The notes under the pieces were generated by a model. The model ran no database searches, had not been told where the DNA came from, and was given only the letters and a program-made list of their open reading frames with translations. A stretch of DNA of 8,224 bases from NCBI GenBank assembly GCA_021731425.1, contig JAKFXJ010000356.1, forward strand, positions 1 through 8,224, given 5' to 3'. The DNA comes from Limnohabitans sp. Its GTDB lineage: Bacteria > Pseudomonadota > Gammaproteobacteria > Burkholderiales > Burkholderiaceae_C. Below are positions 1 to 6,167 of this stretch, piece by piece. Numbering within the stretch: the stretch's first letter is position 1; each line of letters opens with the position of its first letter. The position numbers and the translations under genes are program-made.

Positions 1-1864
1 GAACTCACCCGTGTTGCAGGGCCTGGCCCTCAATACGCCCACTTACGTCAAAAACGCCAAGCTGATTGCTTGGGTCGCCGAAATGGCCGCCCTGTGCAAG
101 CCAGCCAACATTTACTGGTGTGACGGTTCACAAGAAGAGTACGACCGCCTGTGCGCGGAATTGGTGGCTGCCGGCACCTTCAAAAAGCTCAACCCTGCCA
201 AGCGCGCCAACTCTTACCTGGCGTGCTCCGACCCTTCAGACGTGGCCCGCGTGGAAGACCGCACCTACATCTGCTCGGCCAAAAAAGAAGACGCCGGCCC
301 CACCAACAACTGGATGGAACCCGCGCAAATGCGCGCCACCCTGAACCCGCTGTTTGACGGCTGCATGGCTGGCCGCACCATGTACGTGGTGCCGTTCTCG
401 ATGGGCCCCTTGGGCTCGCACATCAGCCACATCGGCATCGAGCTGAGCGACAGCGCTTACGTGGCTGTGAACCAGAAAATCATGACCCGCATGGGCAAAG
501 CCGTGTACGACGTGCTGGGCACCGACGGCGAGTTCGTGCCTTGCATGCACACCGTGGGCGCGCCTTTGGCCGCAGGCCAAAAAGACACCACCAGCTGGCC
601 TTGCAACCCGACCACCAAGTACATCGTGCACTACCCTGAGACCCGCGAGATCTGGTCTTATGGTTCGGGCTACGGCGGCAACGCGCTGTTGGGCAAGAAG
701 TGCTTTGCGCTGCGCATTGCCTCCAACATGGGCCGTGAGCAGGGCTGGTTGGCCGAGCACATGCTCATCTTGGGCGTGACCAACCCCGAAGGCAAAAAGT
801 ACCACGTCGCAGCGGCTTTCCCCAGCGCTTGCGGCAAAACCAACTTCTCGATGCTGGTGCCACCTGCTGCGTTTAACGGCTGGAAAGTCACCACCATCGG
901 TGACGACATCGCCTGGGTCAAACCGCACACCGACGGCAAGATGTACGCCATCAACCCCGAAGCCGGCTACTTTGGCGTGGCCCCCGGCACCAACATGAAG
1001 ACCAACCCCAACTGCATGTTGAGTCTGAACAAGGACGTGATCTTCACCAACGTGGCTCTCACGGACGACGGCGACGTGTGGTGGGAAGGCATGGAAAAAG
1101 ACACCGGCAAACTGCCCGACCATTTGATCGACTGGCAAGGCAAGGACTGGACACCCCAGATCGCCAAGGAAACCGGCGCCAAAGCCGCTCACCCCAACGC
1201 CCGCTTTACGGTGGCTGCGACCAACAACCCCGCACTCGACCCCGCATGGGACGACGCTGCAGGTGTGCCCATCGACGCCTTCATGTTCGGTGGCCGCCGC
1301 TCGACCACCGTGCCGCTGGTCACCGAAGCACGCAGCTGGACCGAAGGCGTCTACATGGCCGCAACCATGGGCTCTGAGACGACTGCCGCTGCCTTTGGCG
1401 CACAAGGCGTGGTGCGCCGCGACCCCTTCGCCATGCTGCCTTTCTGCGGCTACAACATGAGCGATTACTTCCAGCACTGGCTGGACACCGGTGCCAAAGC
1501 AACAGCCGCTGGCCACAAGCTGCCTGCCATGTACTGCGTGAACTGGTTCCGCAAGGGCGAAGACGGCGCGTTCGTCTGGCCCGGTTACGGCGACAACATG
1601 CGCGTGCTCAAGTGGATGATCGACCGTCTGGAAGGCAAAGCCACTGGCGAGCAAACCATGTTTGGCGTGGCCCCTGCTTACGCAGAAATCAACTGGAACG
1701 GCATCGAATTCAGCGCCGAGCAGTTCAAGTCGGTCACCAGCATCGACAAAGCTGCTTGGCAAGCCGAGTTCAAGTTGCACGACGAGCACTTTGCGCAGCT
1801 GAGCTACCACCTGCCCCAGGCCCTGCTGGACACCAAGGCTGCGCTGGAAAAGCGTCTGGCTTAA
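1..1864 (+). CDS. pckG: Phosphoenolpyruvate carboxykinase (GTP), 5' end cut by 2 bases
   Basis: This enzyme converts oxaloacetate plus GTP to phosphoenolpyruvate, CO2 and GDP, the entry step of gluconeogenesis in the cytosol. Counted from the GTG at 11, the following are visible: YGGN (221-224), the Mn-ligand candidates K230 and H250, the P-loop with the hyperreactive cysteine (FPSACGKTN, 270-278, C274), the kinase-2 motif IGDDIAW (296-302), an NPE R-loop motif, and FGGRR (426-430) of the nucleotide site. These are hallmarks of the GTP class, not the ATP class. The reading frame stays open upstream of the GTG to base 1. The codons at 2-10 read N-S-P, and base 1 is G, so the natural start is probably an ATG whose A and T lie just outside the window (about 621 aa, normal for the family). 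The GTG at 11 is then an internal valine. A strong terminator follows 40 bases downstream, suggesting that pckG ends its transcription unit. Confidence 0.97.
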   Translation, partial: NSPVLQGLALNTPTYVKNAKLIAWVAEMAALCKPANIYWCDGSQEEYDRLCAELVAAGTFKKLNPAKRANSYLACSDPSDVARVEDRTYICSAKKEDAGPTNNWMEPAQMRATLNPLFDGCMAGRTMYVVPFSMGPLGSHISHIGIELSDSAYVAVNQKIMTRMGKAVYDVLGTDGEFVPCMHTVGAPLAAGQKDTTSWPCNPTTKYIVHYPETREIWSYGSGYGGNALLGKKCFALRIASNMGREQGWLAEHMLILGVTNPEGKKYHVAAAFPSACGKTNFSMLVPPAAFNGWKVTTIGDDIAWVKPHTDGKMYAINPEAGYFGVAPGTNMKTNPNCMLSLNKDVIFTNVALTDDGDVWWEGMEKDTGKLPDHLIDWQGKDWTPQIAKETGAKAAHPNARFTVAATNNPALDPAWDDAAGVPIDAFMFGGRRSTTVPLVTEARSWTEGVYMAATMGSETTAAAFGAQGVVRRDPFAMLPFCGYNMSDYFQHWLDTGAKATAAGHKLPAMYCVNWFRKGEDGAFVWPGYGDNMRVLKWMIDRLEGKATGEQTMFGVAPAYAEINWNGIEFSAEQFKSVTSIDKAAWQAEFKLHDEHFAQLSYHLPQALLDTKAALEKRLA

Positions 1865-1878
1865 ACCTATTCAGGTCA

Positions 1879-1895
1879 AGCGCCCCAACGGCGCT
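1879..1895 (+). other. Small hairpin ahead of the pckG terminator
   Basis: AGCGCC (1879-1884) pairs perfectly with GGCGCT (1890-1895) around a five-base loop, 15 bases after the pckG stop. No T-run follows it. It probably acts with the terminator just downstream as a 3'-end structure of the pckG mRNA. It could also be a chance stem in GC-rich DNA. Confidence 0.4.
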
Positions 1896-1904
1896 CAGCC
1901 TTGC

Positions 1905-1940
1905 AACCGCCCCGGCCACAAACCGGGGCGGTTTTTTCTT
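1905..1940 (+). terminator. Rho-independent terminator of pckG
   Basis: An 11-bp perfect stem (AACCGCCCCGG at 1905-1915 with CCGGGGCGGTT at 1923-1933) has a seven-base loop and runs into a six-T tract (1932-1937, then CTT). It begins 40 bases after the pckG stop codon. This is a textbook intrinsic terminator on the plus strand. It ends only 18 bases before the next start codon. Confidence 0.93.
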
Positions 1941-1958
1941 GTTGTCACAATCAGCGTC

Positions 1959-2867
1959 ATGTCTTTGTTGAACACCCCTGAATCCCGCATCCGCATCGCC
2001 TCTTGGTTGATGTGGGTGACACCGGCCTTGTGGTCGGTCAATTACATCGTGGCACGCAGCGCACCCGGGGTGGTGGAGCCTCACATGCTGGCATTGGGAC
2101 GCTGGGCTTTGGCAGGGGTGATTCTGGCGTTTTTTGCGCGCAGCGAATTGTGGCGTGAGCGGCACAGCACGCTGCGCGATGCAGGGCGTTACTTGGTGTT
2201 GGGAGCCTTGGGCATGTTGATTTGTGGGGCTTGGGTTTACCAGGGCGCTCAAACCACTTCGGCCATGAACATCGCCCTCATTTACGCGGCCTCACCCGTG
2301 ATCATCGCCGTAGCCGCTGTCTGGTGGCTGGGAGAGCGGTTTTCAGTGCGCCAGGGTGTGGGCGTGGTGATCGCCATGGCGGGCGTGTTCCATGTGGTGG
2401 TCAAAGGCCAGTGGCTGGCCTTGGGCCAAGTGCAGTGGGTCGCTGGTGACGGCTGGATCGTGCTGGCCATGGTGTCGTGGGCTGCTTATGCCTTGCTGCA
2501 AAAAAAGTGGCCCACACCGCTGGGCTCCACCGCACGTTTGGCTGCCATTTGCATGGGGGGCATGCTGGTACTGCTGCCCTTTGCCGCTTGGGAATTCGTT
2601 CAAGCCGACACCCCGGCCTGGACCCCGCAGGCCACCCTTTTGGTCGTGGCAGCAGGCTTGTTGCCAGGAATTGGGGCGTATTGGGCCTATGGCTTTTGCC
2701 AAAAGGTCTTGGGGGCGAGCCGCGTGGCCGCCAGTTTGTACCTGGGGCCTTTGTATGGCGGTCTGGCCGCTTGGCTGGTGCTGGGTGAAGCCATGGGCTG
2801 GCACCACCTGATGGGCGCGGCGCTGATCTTGCCGGGCATTTATTTGGCGTCTCGGCCTTCGTCTTGA
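1959..2867 (+). CDS. EamA/DMT-superfamily transporter
   Basis: This is a 302-residue inner-membrane protein, very hydrophobic and of the usual length for a ten-helix drug/metabolite transporter built from two EamA repeats (roughly residues 14-150 and 160-297). The early pattern (WVTPALWSVNYIVAR, then LGRW at 46-49) matches EamA family members, as does the helix-rich C-terminal half ending in a GAALILPGIYLA-type last segment. Such proteins export amino acids or other metabolites, but the substrate cannot be read from sequence. The start is uncertain. There is no Shine-Dalgarno sequence before the ATG at 1959, and the terminator of pckG ends just upstream. The next in-frame ATG (2010) also lacks one and would cut into the first helix, so 1959 is kept. 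A leaderless message or an unusual promoter is possible. Confidence 0.9.
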   Translation: MSLLNTPESRIRIASWLMWVTPALWSVNYIVARSAPGVVEPHMLALGRWALAGVILAFFARSELWRERHSTLRDAGRYLVLGALGMLICGAWVYQGAQTTSAMNIALIYAASPVIIAVAAVWWLGERFSVRQGVGVVIAMAGVFHVVVKGQWLALGQVQWVAGDGWIVLAMVSWAAYALLQKKWPTPLGSTARLAAICMGGMLVLLPFAAWEFVQADTPAWTPQATLLVVAAGLLPGIGAYWAYGFCQKVLGASRVAASLYLGPLYGGLAAWLVLGEAMGWHHLMGAALILPGIYLASRPSS

Positions 2868-2898
2868 AGCAGGCAAAGGGGTCCAGACCGTGGCGCAT

Positions 2899-2925
2899 AA
2901 AAAAGGCCTCCGCAAGGAGGCCTTT
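2899..2925. terminator. Shared hairpin terminator between convergent genes
   Basis: AAAGGCCTCC (2902-2911) and GGAGGCCTTT (2916-2925) form a perfect 10-bp stem closed by a GCAA tetraloop. On the minus strand the stem runs into six Ts (A-run at 2899-2904), making a strong terminator for the small membrane protein gene that stops at 2962. On the plus strand only three Ts follow, so it is a weaker terminator for the EamA gene that stops at 2867. It lies between the two stop codons, as expected for a bidirectional terminator. Confidence 0.88.
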
Positions 2926-2961
2926 GTCGTGGAGATCCCGCTGGACCCTGTGAATCGGGTT

Positions 2962-3432
2962 TTAGATGTAATACAAGCGGTCCCGCACCAAACGGGCGGC
3001 GCGGCGGGTCACCAGGTTTTCCAGATTTTGGGCTGGGCCTGGGGTCTCGCTGGCACGGTCCATCGCCACTTGCAGGTCGCTCATCAGGCGTGGGTCGGTC
3101 TGGGCCATAGACCACAAACGCTCGTCAGCGCGGCTGCGGGCCACATGGGCCGACCAGGCATCCAGGCCGGTCATCAGGTTTTGCGCGAGGTGGCGCGTCA
3201 GGCCACGCAGCACCACGATGGCCAACACGGCCACGGCCCACAGCGCCAGCCAAGCGGCCACCACATGGGATTCAGCCCAGCTGTCGATCATCTGATCGAC
3301 ACCAACGACCAATGCGGCCACACCTGCAGCCAACAAGAGGTTCGCGAGGGTTTTGCTCGAAGATCGGGGGGCTGTGTTGACAGCAGGCATAGCGGGCAAG
3401 GTGCCCAAGACGGATTTAGCGGTGGTGTTCAT
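2962..3432 (-). CDS. Small two-helix membrane protein, function unknown
   Basis: This gene encodes 156 residues, and I do not recognise the family. After a polar N-terminal stretch rich in Ala, Thr, Ser and Pro (1-28) come two hydrophobic segments, about 29-45 (LANLLLAAGVAALVVGV) and 56-75 (HVVAAWLALWAVAVLAIVVL). A polar, Arg-rich C-terminal domain of about 80 residues follows and ends in RLVRDRLYYI. The two helices are joined by a short acidic turn (DQMIDSWAES), so both ends probably lie on the same side, likely the cytoplasm. The start at 3432 is chosen because AAGGG (3441-3445 on this strand) sits eight bases before the ATG. The frame is open further upstream to 3549, but that extension would run through the promoter and 5' hairpin and reads as leader, not protein. 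The gene is divergent from the LysR gene and could be its target. Confidence 0.8.
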   Translation of the reverse strand: MNTTAKSVLGTLPAMPAVNTAPRSSSKTLANLLLAAGVAALVVGVDQMIDSWAESHVVAAWLALWAVAVLAIVVLRGLTRHLAQNLMTGLDAWSAHVARSRADERLWSMAQTDPRLMSDLQVAMDRASETPGPAQNLENLVTRRAARLVRDRLYYI

Positions 3433-3450
3433 TTTGTGTTCCCTTGATTC

Positions 3451-3487
3451 GGTTTTGTTTCCTTTGGCAATCCAAAACAACAAAACC
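3451..3487 (-). promoter_or_regulatory. 5'-terminal stem-loop in the leader mRNA
   Basis: Read on the minus strand, GGTTTTGTT (3487-3479) pairs with AACAAAACC (3459-3451). Inside it TTTGG (3476-3472) pairs with CCAAA (3467-3463) around an ATTG loop. The predicted transcription start (about 3490) is only two or three bases before the first paired base, and the ribosome binding site follows a few bases after the last. A hairpin at the extreme 5' end resembles those that protect mRNAs such as ompA from decay. That role is inferred here. An outer pair TGATTC/GAATCA (3445-3450 with 3495-3500) extends the dyad at DNA level into the -10 box. Confidence 0.55.
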
Positions 3488-3489
3488 AT

Positions 3490-3525
3490 ATGTCGAATCA
3501 TAGGGTTTTTACTAATGCCGTTCAA
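3490..3525 (-). promoter_or_regulatory. Sigma70-type promoter of the small membrane protein gene
   Basis: On the minus strand TTGAAC (3525-3520) and TATGAT (3502-3497) are separated by exactly 17 bases. The -10 matches the consensus at five of six positions and the -35 at four of six. Transcription would start near 3490, giving a leader of about 58 bases. The AT-rich stretch stands out from the surrounding GC-rich coding DNA. Confidence 0.7.
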
Positions 3526-3554
3526 CTTTATCTTCTTAATGGCCTTCATTCATA

Positions 3555-4571
3555 ATGGTGATAGTTGAAAACACGCCCATGCCCACCGCCATCCCCCACT
3601 CTTTTCGAACCCTCGACCTGAATTTGCTGCGGGTGTTTGACGAAGTCATGGCCGAGCGCAGCCTGACACGGGCCGCGCACAACCTGGCGCTGACCCAACC
3701 GGCCGTGAGCAACGCCTTGCGCCGCTTGCGCGAAGCCTTGGGCGATGAGCTGGTGCGCCGCCACGGGCACGGCATCGAACCCACGCCCCGGGCGCTTGCG
3801 CTCTGGCCCAGTGTGCGTGAGGCCCTGCGCCAATTGCAGGCGGCCATCGTCCCCAGCGCTTTTGAGCCGCAGCAAGCCAACAGCACCTTTGTGCTGGCCA
3901 TGGCCGACGCCACCGCCGCCGAACTCATGGGCGGGCTGGCCCGCGAACTGGAGCTGCAGGCGCCTGGCGTGTCTTTGCGTGTGCTGCCGCTGACCACACG
4001 CGACCCGCGCAAGCTGCTGAGCGAAGACAGTGCCGACATCGCGCTGGGTTACTTTCCGGCGGTGCTGGCCGACCTGACCGCACGCGCCCAGTCGGGTGAA
4101 GCCATTCCTTTTGAACACCAGCGCCTGTATTCTGGCGAGTACGTGTGTGTGATGCGCAAGGGCCACCCGCTGGCCAAGCGGCCCATCAGCTTGCAGGCCT
4201 ATTGCGCGGCCCGCCATTTGCTGGTCAGCTTTTCTGGGCGGGCTTATGGCTTTGTGGACGAAGCCTTGGCCACCATCGGGCAGCAAAGGCGCATCGTGCT
4301 CACCGTGAACCAGTTTTTCACGGCCGGGCGCGTGGTGGTGAACTCCGATTTGCTCACCGTGCTGCCGCGCCACTTTGTGCCCACCACCGGCATGGCCCAT
4401 GAACTGGTGCTGCACGACCTGCCTTTTGACGTGCCGCCTGTGCAAGTGCACGCCCTGTGGCACCGCAAACGCCAACAAGACAGCCCGCACCAATGGCTGC
4501 GCACCCAACTGCAACAAGTGGCGCGGCAGGCATTTGGCCACCCTGTGCCGACGAGCGACATCCCCACATGA
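3555..4571 (+). CDS. LysR-family transcriptional regulator
   Basis: A 338-residue LysR-type regulator: the N-terminal winged helix-turn-helix spans about residues 18-77 (LDLNLLRVFDEV, then SLTRAAHNLALTQPAVSNALRRL), and the effector-binding domain spans about 100-315. The LDLNLLRVFDEV opening and the overall pattern are closest to the NahR/LinR/NodD-like subgroup, usually tuned to small aromatic or organic acid ligands. The actual ligand is unknown. The start is ambiguous: ATG 3555 gives the longest protein, while ATG 3579 would remove eight residues outside the conserved domain. Neither has a clear Shine-Dalgarno sequence. CATAAT at 3551-3556 resembles a -10 box, and if used it would favour 3579. 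The gene is divergent from the small membrane protein and overlaps the phosphoesterase start by four bases, so it could control one or both. Confidence 0.93.
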   Translation: MVIVENTPMPTAIPHSFRTLDLNLLRVFDEVMAERSLTRAAHNLALTQPAVSNALRRLREALGDELVRRHGHGIEPTPRALALWPSVREALRQLQAAIVPSAFEPQQANSTFVLAMADATAAELMGGLARELELQAPGVSLRVLPLTTRDPRKLLSEDSADIALGYFPAVLADLTARAQSGEAIPFEHQRLYSGEYVCVMRKGHPLAKRPISLQAYCAARHLLVSFSGRAYGFVDEALATIGQQRRIVLTVNQFFTAGRVVVNSDLLTVLPRHFVPTTGMAHELVLHDLPFDVPPVQVHALWHRKRQQDSPHQWLRTQLQQVARQAFGHPVPTSDIPT

Positions 4572-5449
4572 AGATCCAACTGCTGTCCGACCTGCACCTG
4601 GAGTCCAACCCAGACTTCATGCCCAGCCCGGCACCCGGTGCCGATGTGCTGGTGCTGGCGGGTGACATTGGCTCTTACCAAACTGGCTCGGCCCTGGCCC
4701 AGGCGGGCGACGGCGACTTTGGCCTGGCGCGGTTCTCGCCGTTGCACGGCTGGCCCACACCCGTGCTGTTTGTGCCCGGCAACCACGAGTATGACGGGCT
4801 GGACTTTGACGAAGCCCACACCCGGCTGCGCCAAACCTGCGAGCGGCTGGGCATCACTTGGTTAGAGCGCAATGTGCTGCAACTGGGTGGCGTGCGTTTT
4901 GTGGGCACCACGCTGTGGACCGACTTTGACGCGCTGGGGCCGCTGGCCGGGCAACCCATCCCCGACCCGCTGACCGACAAAATTCCGGCGCACTTCAGCC
5001 ACCCCAACAGCCAATACACACGCCAACTCAAAGCCCGCGACAAGGCCTTTCGGGCCGCCAATTATTACCTGCGCAAGGCCCTCACCACACGCAATGGAGA
5101 GCCTTGGCTGGCCGAAGGCCTGCGTGAGCAAGCCCTGCAGTGCCAAGACTGGCTAAGCGCTGCGCTGCGCGCACCTTTTGCGGGGCCCACCGTGGTAGTC
5201 ACGCACTTTGCACCCAGCTTGGGCAGCGCCGACCCGCGCTACGGCCGGGTGCCGGGCACAGCGGGTTTTTGCAACGCACTCGACCACTTGCTGCCCCAGG
5301 CCCAGTTGTGGCTACACGGCCATTTGCATTGCCCGAGCGACTACACCCAAAACGGCTGCCGCGTGGTGGCCAACCCGCTGGGTTATGCGCGCAAAAACGA
5401 ACAGGTTATGTTCCAAGCGCAATGCGTGCTGGAAGTCCGAGGCGCATAA
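4568..5449 (+). CDS. Calcineurin-like metallophosphoesterase
   Basis: A 293-residue cytosolic phosphoesterase with the full set of two-metal-site motifs: D8 and H10 in LLSDLHLE, GD (32-33) in VLAGDIG, GNHE (71-74), H213 in VVTHFAPS, and GHLH (251-254). It presumably hydrolyses a phosphomonoester or phosphodiester (nucleotide, cyclic nucleotide or protein phosphate). The substrate cannot be told from the motifs. The ATG at 4568 is chosen because the conserved MKIQLLSDLHLE strand begins there and because ATGA at 4568-4571 overlaps the LysR stop, the classic arrangement for translational coupling. The frame is open upstream to 4457, but that stretch lies inside the LysR gene and encodes low-complexity Pro/Thr-rich shadow sequence. 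No recognisable terminator follows before the next promoter region. Confidence 0.92.
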   Translation: MKIQLLSDLHLESNPDFMPSPAPGADVLVLAGDIGSYQTGSALAQAGDGDFGLARFSPLHGWPTPVLFVPGNHEYDGLDFDEAHTRLRQTCERLGITWLERNVLQLGGVRFVGTTLWTDFDALGPLAGQPIPDPLTDKIPAHFSHPNSQYTRQLKARDKAFRAANYYLRKALTTRNGEPWLAEGLREQALQCQDWLSAALRAPFAGPTVVVTHFAPSLGSADPRYGRVPGTAGFCNALDHLLPQAQLWLHGHLHCPSDYTQNGCRVVANPLGYARKNEQVMFQAQCVLEVRGA

Positions 5450-5500
5450 GCCCAAGCACCCAAGAGGGAAAAGGGCGGGTACACACCAGCCTCTGGTTTC

Positions 5501-5514
5501 ATGACCTAGGTCAA
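5501..5514 (+). promoter_or_regulatory. Putative FNR/CRP-family binding site
   Basis: ATGACCTAGGTCAA contains a perfect 12-bp palindrome (TGACCTAGGTCA, 5502-5513). It fits the TTGA-N6-TCAA pattern of FNR, ANR and FixK sites with one mismatch (A for T at the first base). Its centre (5507/5508) lies 41.5 bases before the start predicted from the -10 box below, the spacing of class II FNR activation. The stress protein gene downstream is a typical target of such regulators. Confidence 0.6.
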
Positions 5515-5536
5515 GGCTTCACGGCCCAGCGCGGCT

Positions 5537-5542
5537 TAAAGT
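5537..5542 (+). promoter_or_regulatory. Probable -10 box of the stress protein gene
   Basis: TAAAGT matches TATAAT at four of six positions. Transcription would start near 5549, giving a leader of about 28 bases that carries the AGGAGA ribosome site. No good -35 box exists at the right distance, because that position is taken by the FNR-like palindrome. This is what an activator-dependent promoter looks like. Confidence 0.45.
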
Positions 5543-5576
5543 GAAGTCTTCTTTGATCCACAACAGGAGACCCCTC

Positions 5577-5999
5577 ATGAAAATCTTATTGGCCGTTGAC
5601 GGCAGTGAATACACCAAAAAAATGCTGGCCTATCTGACCACGCATGACGAGCTCTTCAGCACGAACAACAGCTACACCCTGCTGACGGTGAACCCCCAAC
5701 TGCCCCCCCGCGCTCGCGCTGCTGTGGGCAAAGAAATGGTCGACACTTACCACCGCGACGAAGCCGAAAAAGTGCTCAGCCCGGTCACCAAGTTTTTGCT
5801 ACGCCACGGCATCGACGCCAAGACCGTGGCCAAAGTGGGCCATGCGGGTGAGACCATCTCCAAAACCGCCGACAGCGGCAAGTTTGATCTGGTGGTGATG
5901 GGCTCACACGGTCACGGCACCTTGGGCAACGTGGTCATGGGCTCGGTGGCCACCCAGGTGCTGGCGCACTGCAAAGTGCCTGTGCTGCTGGTGCGCTGA
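5577..5999 (+). CDS. Universal stress protein, UspA family, ATP-binding type
   Basis: A single-domain 140-residue Usp protein of normal length. It opens with the first beta strand and the conserved Asp (MKILLAVDGSE, D8). Near its end it carries the nucleotide-binding pattern G-2x-G-9x-G-S (G109, G112, G122, S123), which marks the ATP-binding MJ0577-like class rather than the non-binding UspA class. Such proteins act as cytosolic dimers that aid survival under starvation, low oxygen or other stress; the biochemical role is often unclear. The ATG at 5577 is chosen because AGGAGA (5565-5570) precedes it by six bases. An in-frame GTG at 5541 would place the ribosome site inside the coding region. 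It is probably transcribed alone from the FNR-like promoter and ends at a hairpin just downstream. Confidence 0.95.
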   Translation: MKILLAVDGSEYTKKMLAYLTTHDELFSTNNSYTLLTVNPQLPPRARAAVGKEMVDTYHRDEAEKVLSPVTKFLLRHGIDAKTVAKVGHAGETISKTADSGKFDLVVMGSHGHGTLGNVVMGSVATQVLAHCKVPVLLVR

Positions 6000-6006
6000 A
6001 CGTGGA

Positions 6007-6029
6007 CGGCCAAGCGACCCACTTGGCCG
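6007..6029 (+). terminator. Hairpin after the stress protein gene, possible terminator
   Basis: CGGCCAAG (6007-6014) and CTTGGCCG (6022-6029) form a perfect 8-bp stem with a seven-base loop, eight bases after the stop codon. No T-run follows (GGACAAG), so it is not a classic intrinsic terminator. It may stabilise the 3' end or assist termination. Confidence 0.45.
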
Positions 6030-6047
6030 GGACAAGCGCCCACTGAC

Positions 6048-6078
6048 ACCTGTTTTCGATAACCACAGGTAATACCTG
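6048..6078. repeat. Three-armed ACCTG/CAGGT inverted repeat upstream of the dioxygenase
   Basis: ACCTGT (6048-6053), ACAGGT (6065-6070) and ACCTG (6074-6078) form two overlapping dyads. The inner one, CAGGT-AAT-ACCTG (6066-6078), is a perfect 13-bp palindrome. The middle arm can pair with either outer arm, but not both. It lies about 90-120 bases before the dioxygenase start and could be an operator. The regulator is unknown. Confidence 0.4.
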
Positions 6079-6113
6079 CGTCCTTGCAATTTCAATTTCC
6101 TTGACCGATTTCT

Positions 6114-6129
6114 GCCCGTATATTCGGGC
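6114..6129 (+). promoter_or_regulatory. Possible -10 box inside a small dyad
   Basis: TATATT (6119-6124, five of six matches to TATAAT) is flanked symmetrically by GCCCG and CGGGC. TTGACC at 6101-6106 is a good -35 sequence but sits only 12 bases away, too close for a standard promoter. The stretch 6084-6125 is AT-rich and is the most likely promoter region of the dioxygenase gene, but no standard pair can be assigned. Confidence 0.3.
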
Positions 6130-6167
6130 TTTGGCTGCTTTTGCAGCACCACAAGGAGTTATAGGTC

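Noticed and set aside
236..1810. A 524-codon open frame on the minus strand opposite pckG
   Set aside because: It mirrors codon bias of the pckG frame, is rich in His, Val, Gly and Ala with no recognisable domain, and has no ribosome site. PEP carboxykinase accounts for the whole stretch.
2890..3447. A 185-codon plus-strand frame opposite the small membrane protein
   Set aside because: It starts within the shared terminator and encodes His/Gln/Gly-rich low-complexity sequence. The minus-strand gene has a promoter, ribosome site, helices and terminator.
3433..3549. N-terminal extension of the small membrane protein to 195 residues
   Set aside because: The extension would cover the -35, the -10 and the leader hairpin, and the internal ATG at 3432 has a proper ribosome site.
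3546..4541. A 331-codon minus-strand frame opposite the LysR gene
   Set aside because: It is a shadow of the well-supported LysR frame: composition is rich in His, Gln and Gly with no known motif.
4457..4567. Upstream extension of the metallophosphoesterase
   Set aside because: It lies inside the LysR coding region and is low-complexity; the conserved first strand starts at the ATG at 4568.
5541..5576. GTG start giving a 152-residue stress protein
   Set aside because: It would translate through the AGGAGA ribosome site and add 12 residues before the conserved first strand. ATG 5577 fits the family length.
6087..6098. Tandem CAATTT direct repeat
   Set aside because: Two six-base copies in an AT-rich promoter region are easily due to chance, and I see no second pair or known regulator for it.
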